The notes below the pieces were generated by a model. It searched no databases and was not told where the DNA came from. It was given only the letters and a program-made list of their open reading frames with translations. DNA of 32,079 nt from NCBI GenBank assembly GCA_021204825.1, contig JAJPYR010000088.1, positions 1-32,079 of the forward strand, read 5' to 3'. Positions 1-8,878 of this stretch are shown in pieces. This DNA comes from Clostridia bacterium (GTDB lineage: Bacteria; Bacillota; Clostridia; Christensenellales; Borkfalkiaceae). Both the position numbers and the translations under genes were made by a program. Each line of letters opens with the position of its first letter. The stretch's first letter is position 1.

Positions 1-34
1 ATCCCTAGTTCCCGAGATTTTTTATATCTACATC
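1..34. repeat. Left terminal inverted repeat of the IS
   Basis: Matches the reverse complement of 1830-1863 with mismatches only at positions 14, 16 and 17. The transposase stop codon (TAG, 5-7 on the minus strand) lies inside this repeat. Confidence 0.9.
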
Positions 35-1612
35 CCTTGGGATGTTAATCGGGCATTTGATTTTCAAAGCCGTGTAGACTTCATTCATGTGTTTAACTGG
101 TTCCTGCGTAACGAACCACTCGTCATAAACATCAACTCTGTGGTTACTCAACGTACTTAATGCCGAGTCCACGCTTATCTTTGCCTTATTAAGCTTCTGG
201 CTCATAATTTGGAACAGAGCAGTTGCCATAAAGGTCATCAAAAGATGTCCTCTGAAGGTTTCTTCTGTCTGCACATTTAGGGGAAGAAGACTTGCATTCT
301 GCTTGGACAGTTCAAAGATTTTCTCAATCCTGTCTCTTTGGTAATAGAGCGGCAATACCTCGGCTGGAGTCAAATTTATGCTGGATATAATCACAAAAAA
401 GCCTTGGCTGTGCAATTCATCAAAGAGTTCGTCATCAGACATCTTCTGTTCATTTGCGCGAAGGGATGTGTCTTTGTTTGCATGTCCTCTCGTGTTTATA
501 TCAAGGCACAGATACGCATACGCATCACGATCAGATTTGCTTCCAATCTTAACTGAAACACATTTAACATATAAGACCCTGCCATTGAATCTAACCATGT
601 TTTCACGTGCTTCAATCCCTGCGCTATAATTGGCTAAGGTTTCCTTGAATACCTTCATGTTTTCACGGACACGAGATACAAACGGTATCTTCTCTTCGTA
701 GAGAACATCTGCATTGGGGCCGGTGTAATAGCCTGCATCGAGTATTGCACATCCTGTTTCAATGCCGTATGCTTTCAATTCAGCAACAGTCCGGACAATA
801 GTGCTGGCATCAATCACATTCCCCGCAACATATCTGAAGAACAAGGGCATTCCGGTGCTTTGCTGCACAACATAGATAAGACGCACTTCCTCGTTTATGA
901 CCCCATTATGTTTGCATATTGCCGTCAGAGGAAATTTAATTGCGCTGGACAGTCCTGTACTATCTATAAGGATACAGTCCTTTACCATTGTGGATGCAGG
1001 TGGTGTCTTATCAAAATTCTTCTCGTTTTCTTTCAGGAAACGCAAGTATTCCTTAAAAAATGCTTGCTTTGTGTCTTCACTGCCTAGAGTGCATAATGTT
1101 TCGCTTATCCTCTGTGAAGCCAGCTGCGCTTTAGGATACAAGTATTGTGCGTATGAAGTGTCAATCCAGTCCTCCGCGTGGCAGTTGGACTCCTTACTTA
1201 CAATATAGTATGCCAGCAATGCATAGATTGTGTCTGGGTTAGGATAGCAGATTGCGTCTATGACCTTGTTATATCCGGACTTCTTTATAATCTCGTCACA
1301 TATAAACACATCACCAAACGCAGGTGAGGCAGGGCGTCTTCTAGGAGGTTTCGTCCTCTTCGTCTGTACTGGAGCTATAAAGTCAGCAGGAACAGGACCA
1401 TAGGTGTCGGTCTCAAGGTCGTATGTAAACATCCCAAGCTTGCGGCTTTTATATATGTTTTGCTCCTTGTCTATGACTAGACCAAGATATGTTGTTTTGC
1501 CCTTGCCAACAGGACTGCCTTTCCGCTTCACGTTGTCATCGTCTGGCATCCGGACGGATTCTGTTACAGTTGCATAACACCTTCCGTTCTTCTCCATATA
1601 TTCGATATACAT
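5..1612 (-). CDS. DDE transposase, IS4/IS1634-type
   Basis: A 535-residue transposase that would cut and rejoin the ends of the surrounding element. Catalytic landmarks are visible: a first Asp in ILIDSTGLS (about residue 217), a second in CAILDAGYY (about 293), and the IS4-superfamily signature Y-x2-R-x3-E-x6-K in YYQRDRIEKIFELSK (about 428-442), which supplies the catalytic Glu. The ATG at 1612 follows a GGGGAGG ribosome binding site. The stop lies only five bases from the element tip, so the C-terminal residues are encoded by the terminal repeat. There is no frameshift or internal stop. Family assignment rests on the signature and length; the exact IS subgroup cannot be named from sequence reading alone. 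Confidence 0.9.
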   Translation of the reverse strand: MYIEYMEKNGRCYATVTESVRMPDDDNVKRKGSPVGKGKTTYLGLVIDKEQNIYKSRKLGMFTYDLETDTYGPVPADFIAPVQTKRTKPPRRRPASPAFGDVFICDEIIKKSGYNKVIDAICYPNPDTIYALLAYYIVSKESNCHAEDWIDTSYAQYLYPKAQLASQRISETLCTLGSEDTKQAFFKEYLRFLKENEKNFDKTPPASTMVKDCILIDSTGLSSAIKFPLTAICKHNGVINEEVRLIYVVQQSTGMPLFFRYVAGNVIDASTIVRTVAELKAYGIETGCAILDAGYYTGPNADVLYEEKIPFVSRVRENMKVFKETLANYSAGIEARENMVRFNGRVLYVKCVSVKIGSKSDRDAYAYLCLDINTRGHANKDTSLRANEQKMSDDELFDELHSQGFFVIISSINLTPAEVLPLYYQRDRIEKIFELSKQNASLLPLNVQTEETFRGHLLMTFMATALFQIMSQKLNKAKISVDSALSTLSNHRVDVYDEWFVTQEPVKHMNEVYTALKIKCPINIPRDVDIKNLGN

Positions 1613-1655
1613 GGCCTCCCCATAAATATAGATATAATTTCTAAATTCTATCTAC

Positions 1656-1684
1656 ATTCTAGCACCAGCCATCGGCGAAGTCAA
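1656..1684 (-). promoter_or_regulatory. Transposase promoter
   Basis: On the minus strand TTGACT (1679-1684) and TAGAAT (1656-1661) are separated by exactly 17 bp, a near-consensus sigma-70 promoter about 45 bp upstream of the transposase ATG. It lies inside the element, so the IS carries its own promoter. Confidence 0.75.
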
Positions 1685-1829
1685 CGATATGAAGCGGATT
1701 TTTGTTTCTACACCTGAATTTTTTAAAATTCTACGGGTGTTTATAATCAAAATTCCACATTTCTAGAGGGAGTTACCCTTGAAATCGGAAGAAATTGGCC
1801 GATTCGGCCTTCATTCTACATCTCATTTT

Positions 1830-1863
1830 GATGTAGATATAAAAAACTTAGGGAACTAGGGAT
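1830..1863. repeat. Right terminal inverted repeat of the IS
   Basis: Ends AACTAGGGAT at 1863 and pairs with the left repeat over 34 bp. The base after 1863 starts unrelated host sequence (AATGATATGG). Confidence 0.9.
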
Positions 1864-1882
1864 AATGATATGGATGAATGTG

Positions 1883-1914
1883 AAAGCCGGAGGAGCAAAC
1901 ACTCTTCCGGCTTT
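1883..1914. terminator. Bidirectional rho-independent terminator
   Basis: A 13-bp stem (AAAGCCGGAGGAG pairing with CTCTTCCGGCTTT, one G-T pair) has a six-base loop and a T-run at 1912-1916 on the plus strand. It lies just past the IS and about 70 bp downstream of the minus-strand esterase stop, so it may end the esterase transcript. The stronger T-tract faces plus-strand transcription, perhaps for a gene left of the IS. Confidence 0.65.
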
Positions 1915-1982
1915 TTGATGCATGACGGTTATGTGCGGCCGGGCGCTTGCCTGGCTGTTTCTTATTAGCTGTGCAGGCTGGA

Positions 1983-3089
1983 TCAGTCATAAACTGTCCG
2001 GAGAAAAGATGTCACCTTTTCCAGATTCTCATCCGAATAGAAGCGGTCATCCGCGTGCTTGTATTTCTCATACTCAATGTATGTCACATTGCCGCCGGAT
2101 TCAGCGCCTTCAACAGGGGAGCCGTCTGTGACGTATTCACCTGTCTCAAACGCCTCACATAGGCGCCTGGACTGGTTAATGGGAACGGATATGTCTGCTG
2201 TGCCGTGGCAGATATATACCTTGAGGCTTTGGACCTGCTCCCAGTTCTTCTGTATGTAATACCTGGGATCCATTTCGTTTATCTCATCCTGTGTGAGCTC
2301 TGCAACGGGCTTCCCGAGCCAGGCCTCCTCAAAGCTGCAGCCGATGTCCATGGTTATTCCTAAGGAGCTTGCCCATGTTAGCCAGGACGGAACGCCCTCG
2401 CTGCGGAAGTCTTCCTGTATTGTGGCGAGGTCCATGCACCCGTAGAAATCCACAAGGCCGTCTATATGCGAGCTTACGGAATATGAAAGGTCTTCCTCTC
2501 CTATGAACTTCACGCCGCTGAACTCGTCATCCGCCGTCACTGCCGCCATGGCTGCAAGATAGCCTCCGGCGGACTCGCCCCAGATTACAATTTTGTCCGC
2601 GTCATACCCGTATGTCTCTTCATTGGCTCTGAGGAAGCGCACTGCGGCCTTCACGTCTTCTATTGCGGCCGGGTACAGGGCTTCGCCGGACAGCCTGTAG
2701 TTGAGGGACGCGCACGCATATCCGCTGTCCCTGAAAAACCGGTACATAAACTGCGCCGGCCTGGAGTCCGCGTCATCGAAGCGGAACCCGCCGCCGTGCA
2801 CCAGCACAAAAAGCGGGGCCGGGTCATCCGCGGTTGGAACATACAGATTGAGAGTGTCGCTTTCGGACACGTCCGCATACTGCACGCCCTCGTATGAGGT
2901 GCCCTGGGTGTATTCAGAGTTATCCAGCTCAAGCGTTGGGGATGTCCAGTTCCACCACATAATCTGCACCCCTCTCCACTGGAATATGCAGAAAAAGAGA
3001 ATGATGAGGACAAGCGCAGCTATTATGATGACGGGTATGAGCCACAGCCTGCGTTTCCTTCTGTCTTCCGGCCTTGCGTTCCTTCCCAT
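1983..3089 (-). CDS. Membrane-anchored alpha/beta-hydrolase esterase (HSL/BD-FAE-like)
   Basis: A 368-residue serine hydrolase of the hormone-sensitive-lipase/BD-FAE carboxylesterase type. A basic N-terminus (NARPEDRRKRR) followed by a hydrophobic helix (about 15-36) is a signal anchor, placing the enzyme outside the membrane. The oxyanion-hole motif HGGG is at 98-101, the nucleophile elbow GESAGG at 171-176 (Ser173), and the other triad members are probably Asp299 (HGTADISVP) and His345 (KYKHADDRF). The family removes acyl groups from small esters, including decorated xylan in some members. Start ATG at 3089 follows GGTGGAAAT, a weak ribosome binding site. Next to an anchored GH3 glucosidase, an extracellular polysaccharide or oligosaccharide deacylase is a fair inference; the substrate cannot be read from sequence. 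Confidence 0.88.
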   Translation of the reverse strand: MGRNARPEDRRKRRLWLIPVIIIAALVLIILFFCIFQWRGVQIMWWNWTSPTLELDNSEYTQGTSYEGVQYADVSESDTLNLYVPTADDPAPLFVLVHGGGFRFDDADSRPAQFMYRFFRDSGYACASLNYRLSGEALYPAAIEDVKAAVRFLRANEETYGYDADKIVIWGESAGGYLAAMAAVTADDEFSGVKFIGEEDLSYSVSSHIDGLVDFYGCMDLATIQEDFRSEGVPSWLTWASSLGITMDIGCSFEEAWLGKPVAELTQDEINEMDPRYYIQKNWEQVQSLKVYICHGTADISVPINQSRRLCEAFETGEYVTDGSPVEGAESGGNVTYIEYEKYKHADDRFYSDENLEKVTSFLRTVYD

Positions 3090-3514
3090 ATTTCCACCGT
3101 GAATATTGTATCACCCCTCCCGGGGCTCCGCTAGTTCGCCAATTTTAGGACGCTTACGTTTGAAAGCACGTTATTGCGCGCATATTGTATCATAATGCTG
3201 CATTATGCTGCATTGCCTGTCAATGCGGCAGTGTATCTTTCCGGACTTTTGCCCTATGCCTTTTGCCTTTTGCCCTATGCCCTATGCCCTGTGCGGCCCG
3301 GCCACGCAGAGTTCCTCCTTTTAGACAAAGCAGCCAGGCTTTTTCAAACCCGGCTGCTTCTTATCTAAGGCTGCATGCTGTCCGCTAGGGGGAACACAAT
3401 GTGTTAAATGCGGGCATCATGCATAGATGTTGTATTTGTTCCAATCCCACAGGTGAAGCCCTGCGTCCTTCAGCCGGAAAACCGGATTGGGGAGCCTGGT
3501 GCGTTCAGCCTGAT
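3090..3514. other. Intergenic region, 425 bp, no gene
   Basis: No convincing ORF with a ribosome binding site. It holds a low-complexity stretch of alternating CTATGCC and TTTTGCC units (about 3248-3292), a repeated 11-mer ATATTGTATCA (3103-3113 and 3182-3192; TACAAT on the minus strand resembles a -10 box for the esterase), and the terminator at 3328-3359. A clean promoter could not be fixed. Confidence 0.6.
3328..3359. terminator. Probable terminator downstream of the GH3 operon
   Basis: AAGCAGCC (3328-3335) pairs with GGCTGCTT (3352-3359), continued by GG/CC after one mismatch. The minus-strand continuation is TTTGTCTAAAA. It lies about 155 bp downstream of the last gene of the GH3 operon; the T-tract is only moderate on either strand. 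Confidence 0.55.
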
Positions 3515-3979
3515 TCACTTGGAAAGCTCTGTAGACTGTGCGGACTTCTTGAGGAAGGAGCCGGCGAATACAGGAACACAGGCAGCTACGAATGAAATGA
3601 TGTAGAATATCATTCCGGCCAGTGAGATGCTGAGGGAAGCCTCCTCGCTCGCGGGATAGTTTACGGGGATGAAGTAAATGTCAGCGAAGAGGGAAACTCT
3701 TGTGTTGATGAACACGCATGCGCCTATGATGAGGAGCACTCCGGCAACAAGATCTGCCACCGGCAGTATGCGGCTGTCAACCTTGCCTGCAAGAAGCGGC
3801 GCGCCGACAAGGAGTATGATGGCTATGATTGCAAACACAATCGGGAGAGCGTTGACTTTCTGGCCGGACATGTATCCGGTCACTGATGATACGATGTAAA
3901 TGATCAGTCCAACTAGTGCCAGGACGCCTGCTGCAATTGAAACCCATCCGAATGCGTTCATCTTTTTAATGGTGTTCAT
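3515..3979 (-). CDS. Small four-helix integral membrane protein
   Basis: 154 residues with about four transmembrane helices: roughly 10-34, 44-65, 71-92 and 118-144. The last loop before helix 4 contains a short charged stretch (NYPASEEAS), and the C-terminus is polar (KKSAQSTELSK). No catalytic motif is visible and I do not recognise a named family. The ATG at 3979 is one base after the stop codon of the GH3 gene, and its GGAGGG ribosome binding site lies inside the GH3 coding end, so the two are translationally coupled. That coupling suggests it partners or stabilises the membrane-anchored GH3 enzyme, or helps its export or product uptake; this is inference from position. Confidence 0.8.
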   Translation of the reverse strand: MNTIKKMNAFGWVSIAAGVLALVGLIIYIVSSVTGYMSGQKVNALPIVFAIIAIILLVGAPLLAGKVDSRILPVADLVAGVLLIIGACVFINTRVSLFADIYFIPVNYPASEEASLSISLAGMIFYIISFVAACVPVFAGSFLKKSAQSTELSK

Positions 3980-3980
3980 A

Positions 3981-6900
3981 TCAGCCCTCCTTCTTCTTCT
4001 TTACTGCGGGAACAACTTCACATACTACATATGCAACCGCGCTGAGTGCGAACAGGGTTCCGGTTACGGCTTCAAGGGTGACATAGAAGATTCTCCATGA
4101 GGACCAGAGCTGTACCTTGTGGGTTGTATCGTTTGTGCCGTTGACGGCTGCGGAATTGACAAGTGAGTACAGCGCATACTTGATGTCAAGCTTTATGGCT
4201 GCGCAAAGGTTTGAATCCTTCTTTAATGAGGATGCGTTCCAGTAAGTGATTCCGCCGGTGTTGCCGAATCCGCAGAATGCGCATGTTCCGAACAGAAGAG
4301 ACTCTTTGGGTGCTGCCGTGAGCGTTACGCTTGTGAAGTCTGTGATGTTGTAGCCCTTGAATCCCCACTCATTCCTGAGGATGTCAACCATCACGCCCTT
4401 GTTTGCAGAGGAGACGGTGGCACCGATACGGTTGTATGACGTCATGACTCCGTTTGCGCCCTGTACGTATGTCGTAGGATTTTCGCCTTCAGCCTCGATG
4501 AATGAAGACGGCTTGCCCTTAGGGGACTCGGACAGAGACTGCTGGAAATTCCTCAGCTCCATCTCACGCGCCTTCTGCTCTGTCATGAAGACAGCAACGC
4601 CGGAACGGTTGATTTCCTGAGAGTTGAATGCAAGATGCTTTACGTTGACGAAGCATCCCTTGGACTGGGCGCCCTGCACAACTGCGCTGGCGGTGTATCC
4701 GGAAAGGATTGGATCCTCTGAATAATACTCAGCACCGCGGCCGTTGTATGCGTTTCTGTGGAGGTTGGTTGCAGGTCCGCACATGCATATCATTCCAAGC
4801 ATGAGCGTGCTCTCGCCGAGAACAAGCTGGCCGTCCCTGTAGCAAAGCTCCTTGTTCCAGCTGTATGCAAGGTTTGTTGCCGAAGGCGGTACTCTTGTGC
4901 CGTAATCGCCGTATACGTGTCCGCTAGGGGAATCGGGGTTCACATCGTTGATGTCCGTGAACGCCTCGCCCTTGTAGGAACCTTCGTTGAGATAATGGGA
5001 ATCTGATCCTCCGGGGCCGTCATCGAATCCGCCGCCTGCAAAGCCTACAGACTCTATCTCTTCAAGATTATGGAATGAGTTTTCTGCAAATGCAAGGAAC
5101 TCTTCGATTGTAACCTGGTTTACGAAATCATCCCAGCGGTCATCATCCCACTCTGCAAGCTGCATCTGGCTCATCGTGATTCCGCTGTCAACGCCCCATA
5201 CATAGTCGGATGTGTCATCGTTTGTATGGAGAGTATAGAAATCATCCGTAAGCTGCTCAGCGAGTGTATCATCGGATGTGGCGATAAGGCCTGAATAAGT
5301 CTCGGGGTATGTGTTCTTCCAGTCGGATCTGGAAAGATACTTGATGGTGGAATCAAGGTTTGTGTCGAAGCCGTTCAGAATATCTGTTGCATAGCGGCCT
5401 GTTGTCAGCACGTTCGTGATGGTCTCGCCCGTGTCACTTGTGGAGAATGTTCTGGAATCAACATCAGTATCGGGATCTGTTGCAGTGTAATTCCAGGTGT
5501 AAACCTTCTCGGCATCGCCGTCTTCGGTCATGTTGGTATTCAAGGATGTAGTGTATCCCTGTTTTGCAAGCACATTCTCAAGTGCTTCATGAGCGCCGTT
5601 GCCGAGCGCGAAGTAATAATCGCCGTAGTCAAGGATGTATGTCTTGGCGTTGGTGTAGTCATAGCTTGCAAGGTTGGACATGTCCACATACAGGGTTATG
5701 GTCTGGCTCTCGCCGGGCTCAATAACATCAGTCTTCTCATAATCTATGAGCTGTATAGCGGACTTCTCAACGTTGTTCTGCTTGTCATATGAGGTGTAAG
5801 GAACCTGCACGTAGAGCTGGATGACATCCTTGCCTGCGACAGAACCGGTGTTGGTTACCTTTACGGTGAACTCAGCAAGGTCTTTGAGGTTTCCGTAAAT
5901 AGTCGGGGTTCCTACGAACTCCTGGGTGAATGACGTGTATGAAAGTCCGTAGCCGAAGCCGTATGACACTTCGTTGTCATAATCCCATGTTCCGTCTGCC
6001 GTGCCAAGCGTGCCGTCAGCATTGACATACTGGCCGGCTGCCGCGTTGGATGCATTCGATGTAAGCTCGGAAGGTACTACCGTGTCATAGTATCTGGTCT
6101 CATAATAACGGTATCCGGTATAGATGCCCTCGGCCTCGATACAATATGAGTTCATGCTGTCTGCATCAAGGGATGACAGGTCGCCTGCCCACTCGGTCAT
6201 GTCACCAAAGTTCATCATTGAAGGGTTGTCCGCAGTGTTTACCGCATAGATGTCTCCGAGATGAGCTGAAGGGTTGACTGTTCCGTTGAGAACTCTTGCC
6301 ACAGAGTGGAATCCGTATGCTCCGGGATAGCCTATCCAGAGGATTGCGTCTATCTTGTCATCATTCTTGAGGCTGTCAATCTCAAGCTGCTGTGTGCTGT
6401 TTACAAGCACTATGACCTTGTTGAAGTTTTCTTCTGCGTAGGTTATGACAGCCTTCTCTTTCTGGGAAAGGCCGAGGATGTTGCCGCTGTCAGGAATATC
6501 ATCCTTATCCATTCCGGTTGTGCCGTCTGAGCCGGGACGGTATTCATCTGACTCTCCGCCGGGACGTCCGAATACAACGATTGCCGTATCATAATCAGTG
6601 TTGTCGCTTGCGTAATTTGCGTTGTATGTGGCAAGATCCGTAAAGCTTGCCTCAGGAATGTCATCCGTTCCGGTAAGCTTTGAATATGCGGGGCTTGCTC
6701 CTGCAAATCCCTGCGCCTGAGCCCATCCGCCGACTTTGTCAGAATCATTGCAGTAGCCTTCATATGCTGCAAGCATCTGCGGGTTGAGCTGGAAACCTTC
6801 ATCTGCAAATGATTCGTAAATTGTGTTGTCCTCCACTCCCGCAATATCAGCGATGCTGGCTGTGTCGTTGCCATAAATCGCCGCATAACTGCGGAGGCCT

Positions 6901-7238
6901 AAAAGTGTGATCTTGGCATCCTTGGCAATGGGAAGAGCCGCCTCTCCGGTGCTCTCATCCTCTACTTTGTTTTTGAGGAGGACCATTGTCTCGTCGGATG
7001 CTTCAATGGCAAAATCCCTGAGTCCTTCGTAAGCTGACTTGGCAGATGTGAATTCAGAATCCCATATCCATTGTACATCATCTGTATTCTCTGTCACGAC
7101 TTTGGAACTCTGCGTGCCCAAATATGTATCGAGGGATGACGGATACTGCTCCATAACAACACCGATTGTGACGGAAATCACAAGCAGTCCTGCAAGGACA
7201 ACGGTCAGCCCGCGAAATATTTTTGCAAGTTTAGCCAT
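3981..7238 (-). CDS. GH3 beta-glucosidase-like enzyme, domain-permuted, anchored at both ends
   Basis: A 1085-residue glycoside hydrolase family 3 protein whose domains run in reverse of the usual order. A hydrophobic helix (about 10-28) starts it. Next is the alpha/beta sandwich domain with GRPGGESDEYRPGSDG (about 224-239; Glu229 or Glu232 may be the acid/base) and the GFGYGLSYTSF motif (427-437), then a fibronectin-III-like domain (VTNTGSVAGKDVIQLYV, about 455-548). The TIM-barrel part comes last: GRGAEYYSEDP (about 833-843), KHLAFN (about 867-872) and the nucleophile in GFKGYNITD (Asp967, codon GAC at 4338-4340). A second hydrophobic helix (about 1044-1072) and a KKKKEG tail end it. Reversed order is known for Butyrivibrio and Ruminococcus GH3 enzymes. 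The ATG follows AAGGAGG. Substrate beyond beta-glycosides is unknown. Confidence 0.92.
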   Translation of the reverse strand: MAKLAKIFRGLTVVLAGLLVISVTIGVVMEQYPSSLDTYLGTQSSKVVTENTDDVQWIWDSEFTSAKSAYEGLRDFAIEASDETMVLLKNKVEDESTGEAALPIAKDAKITLLGLRSYAAIYGNDTASIADIAGVEDNTIYESFADEGFQLNPQMLAAYEGYCNDSDKVGGWAQAQGFAGASPAYSKLTGTDDIPEASFTDLATYNANYASDNTDYDTAIVVFGRPGGESDEYRPGSDGTTGMDKDDIPDSGNILGLSQKEKAVITYAEENFNKVIVLVNSTQQLEIDSLKNDDKIDAILWIGYPGAYGFHSVARVLNGTVNPSAHLGDIYAVNTADNPSMMNFGDMTEWAGDLSSLDADSMNSYCIEAEGIYTGYRYYETRYYDTVVPSELTSNASNAAAGQYVNADGTLGTADGTWDYDNEVSYGFGYGLSYTSFTQEFVGTPTIYGNLKDLAEFTVKVTNTGSVAGKDVIQLYVQVPYTSYDKQNNVEKSAIQLIDYEKTDVIEPGESQTITLYVDMSNLASYDYTNAKTYILDYGDYYFALGNGAHEALENVLAKQGYTTSLNTNMTEDGDAEKVYTWNYTATDPDTDVDSRTFSTSDTGETITNVLTTGRYATDILNGFDTNLDSTIKYLSRSDWKNTYPETYSGLIATSDDTLAEQLTDDFYTLHTNDDTSDYVWGVDSGITMSQMQLAEWDDDRWDDFVNQVTIEEFLAFAENSFHNLEEIESVGFAGGGFDDGPGGSDSHYLNEGSYKGEAFTDINDVNPDSPSGHVYGDYGTRVPPSATNLAYSWNKELCYRDGQLVLGESTLMLGMICMCGPATNLHRNAYNGRGAEYYSEDPILSGYTASAVVQGAQSKGCFVNVKHLAFNSQEINRSGVAVFMTEQKAREMELRNFQQSLSESPKGKPSSFIEAEGENPTTYVQGANGVMTSYNRIGATVSSANKGVMVDILRNEWGFKGYNITDFTSVTLTAAPKESLLFGTCAFCGFGNTGGITYWNASSLKKDSNLCAAIKLDIKYALYSLVNSAAVNGTNDTTHKVQLWSSWRIFYVTLEAVTGTLFALSAVAYVVCEVVPAVKKKKEG

Positions 7239-7460
7239 TTCGTTCCTCCTTATTTATTTGCACTATTGCCGTTTCTCCTTATTCATCTCTCCTGTCAAGG
7301 CATCATAATAAACAATAGCGTCTTGCCGGCCAGCCCCCCCAGCTGACCGTGCCTCATTTTAAAATGGCAGACTTGTTCCTTTTTGATTTTTCGCAGAGTG
7401 CAAATTTGTATGCGTAACTGCCGCCGTCTTCGGAGGTCCATTTACAGAACGCAATGCAAT

Positions 7461-7494
7461 AAAAAGGACATTCTGCCATATAAGGACAGAATGT
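7461..7494 (-). terminator. Rho-independent terminator of the two-component operon
   Basis: ACATTCTG (7468-7475) and CAGAATGT (7487-7494) form a perfect 8-bp stem. On the minus strand the stem is followed by CCTTTTTATT. It sits 38 bp past the kinase stop, between the kinase and the GH3 gene. Confidence 0.85.
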
Positions 7495-7531
7495 CTGCGA
7501 CAGATGTTGTATGGAGCTGTGCCGGCAGGGG

Positions 7532-8875
7532 CTATTCCTCCTGCGGCTCCTCAGCGGGTGCCTCCTGCATATCCGCCGGGATGGGTATCGTGAAGCTTAG
7601 GGAAAAGATATGGTTTTTGAACTCTACGGCCATGACGCCTCCGTACGACTCAGCGCTGCGCTTCATGCTCAGCATTCCGTAACCGTGTTCGCTGGTGTCT
7701 TCCTGAGATGTGACGGGAAGCCCGTCCCTGAACTTTATCCTGTTCTCGCAGTAATTATCCACGGCAATGAACAGGAACAGGCCGCGCCTGCGGCACTCCA
7801 TATTTATGACCCTCTTCTGCTCATCATCTATGTTTGCCACGGCGCGGATGGCGTTGTCCAGAGCGTTTCCGAACAGCGAGAATATGTCTACCGGATTCAT
7901 AAAGTCCAGTGCGTGCCCGTCCACAACGTATGTGAGACGTATTCCGGACTTTTCACACACGAGGTACTTGTTGGACAAAAGGACGTCCAGGGACTTGTTG
8001 CCTGTTTTGGCAATGGCGCCGTATATCATGACGGCGTTTTCTGCATCCGAAAGGGCTATGTCCCTCTCTTCCACGCCCAGGCTGCGGATGGACTCAATCT
8101 GGTTCTTCAGGTCATGGCACTTGATGTTGATGAGATCTATGGACCTGCGGTCCATCTCATACTGCGTGGCCGCCGTGCGCTGCATGTTGTCCAGTATCTC
8201 GTTCTGCTTCTTGAGCTGCCCCTTGTCATACATGTAGAAGAACATGAAAATTATGACGATGTCAAAGGCAATGAATACGGCGCGCCACTCGAAGTAGTCA
8301 GCAGCCGCAAGGGACTGCTTGTTATACTGAAGGATGTATACGACAATCAAAAGAATGAGCGCCAGCACAATAAGCGAAATATGCTCCACGCCGAATCCGC
8401 CGCTGTCCGTCTTCAGTTTTGCAAGGCATATCCGGAAGCACACCAAATGAACTGCAACATAAAGAACAATTTCAACAATGGCTGAATACAGGGTGATTTC
8501 AACGGGATCCCATCCGCATGCAGCAGCTACAATGCAAGCTATGGAGTATGACAGGTTCTGTATGCAGGCGGCAGATATCGTGCAGAACAGTTCGTCCCAA
8601 TAATCAGCTTTGAAACATACAGGCAGGATGGCAAGAGACAGGCAGAATGATATGAGATACCTGAAGTACGGGAAGTACTTCTCAAAAAACAGACCCAGCC
8701 CTGTGGATGCTGCAAGAAACAGCACAATGGTCAGAATAAGCCTCAGAACAAACTTCCTGCGCTTCCGGAAGACAACGCCGAAGACAAGTACGGCAACGGC
8801 TATCTCAGCCGCATGCAGGAGATAGCCGAAAATGTCACCATTGAGGAATTCATATACACTGTCCCAGAAAGCCAT
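7532..8875 (-). CDS. GHKL sensor histidine kinase (AgrC-like)
   Basis: 447 residues. The N-terminal half has about six hydrophobic segments (roughly 16-36, 42-62, 71-88, 97-120, 127-152, 165-184, with a further helix at 198-216), forming a multi-pass sensor. A short coiled linker (218-250) leads to the phosphoacceptor site IKCHDLKNQ (His254). The GHKL ATPase follows with the N box GNALDNAI (336-343) and the G box HGYGMLSMK (397-405). This layout is that of AgrC/ComD-type peptide-sensing kinases, which phosphorylate a LytTR regulator. The stop is TAG. It starts three bases after the response-regulator stop, so the pair is one operon. No AgrB or AgrD-like peptide gene is visible nearby, so the signal is unknown. 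Confidence 0.9.
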   Translation of the reverse strand: MAFWDSVYEFLNGDIFGYLLHAAEIAVAVLVFGVVFRKRRKFVLRLILTIVLFLAASTGLGLFFEKYFPYFRYLISFCLSLAILPVCFKADYWDELFCTISAACIQNLSYSIACIVAAACGWDPVEITLYSAIVEIVLYVAVHLVCFRICLAKLKTDSGGFGVEHISLIVLALILLIVVYILQYNKQSLAAADYFEWRAVFIAFDIVIIFMFFYMYDKGQLKKQNEILDNMQRTAATQYEMDRRSIDLINIKCHDLKNQIESIRSLGVEERDIALSDAENAVMIYGAIAKTGNKSLDVLLSNKYLVCEKSGIRLTYVVDGHALDFMNPVDIFSLFGNALDNAIRAVANIDDEQKRVINMECRRRGLFLFIAVDNYCENRIKFRDGLPVTSQEDTSEHGYGMLSMKRSAESYGGVMAVEFKNHIFSLSFTIPIPADMQEAPAEEPQEE

Positions 8876-8878
8876 GGC

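Larger units (their letters stand above)
1..1863 (-). mobile_element. Insertion sequence, IS4/IS1634-like, complete from IR to IR
   Basis: The two ends form imperfect terminal inverted repeats: 1-34 matches the reverse complement of 1830-1863 at 31 of 34 positions, both starting ATCCCTAGTTCCC. One transposase gene on the minus strand fills the element, followed by a 250-bp non-coding part that carries its promoter. Subterminal hairpins occur at both ends (arms ACATCCC/GGGATGT at 30-45; CTACATC/GATGTAG at 1816-1836). The window begins at the first base of the left repeat, so the left target-site copy cannot be seen and a target duplication cannot be tested. The element is clearly AT-richer than the genes to its right. 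The ORF is uninterrupted and both repeats are present, so it may be active. Confidence 0.9.

Noticed and set aside
3155..3173. A LytTR binding site formed by two ACGTT motifs
   Set aside because: The motifs are 12 bp apart start to start, closer than the known LytTR direct-repeat spacing, and the match to the consensus is poor.
7610..8485. A 291-codon open frame on the plus strand opposite the histidine kinase
   Set aside because: It is the complement of a clear GHKL kinase; no recognisable domain and no ribosome binding site.
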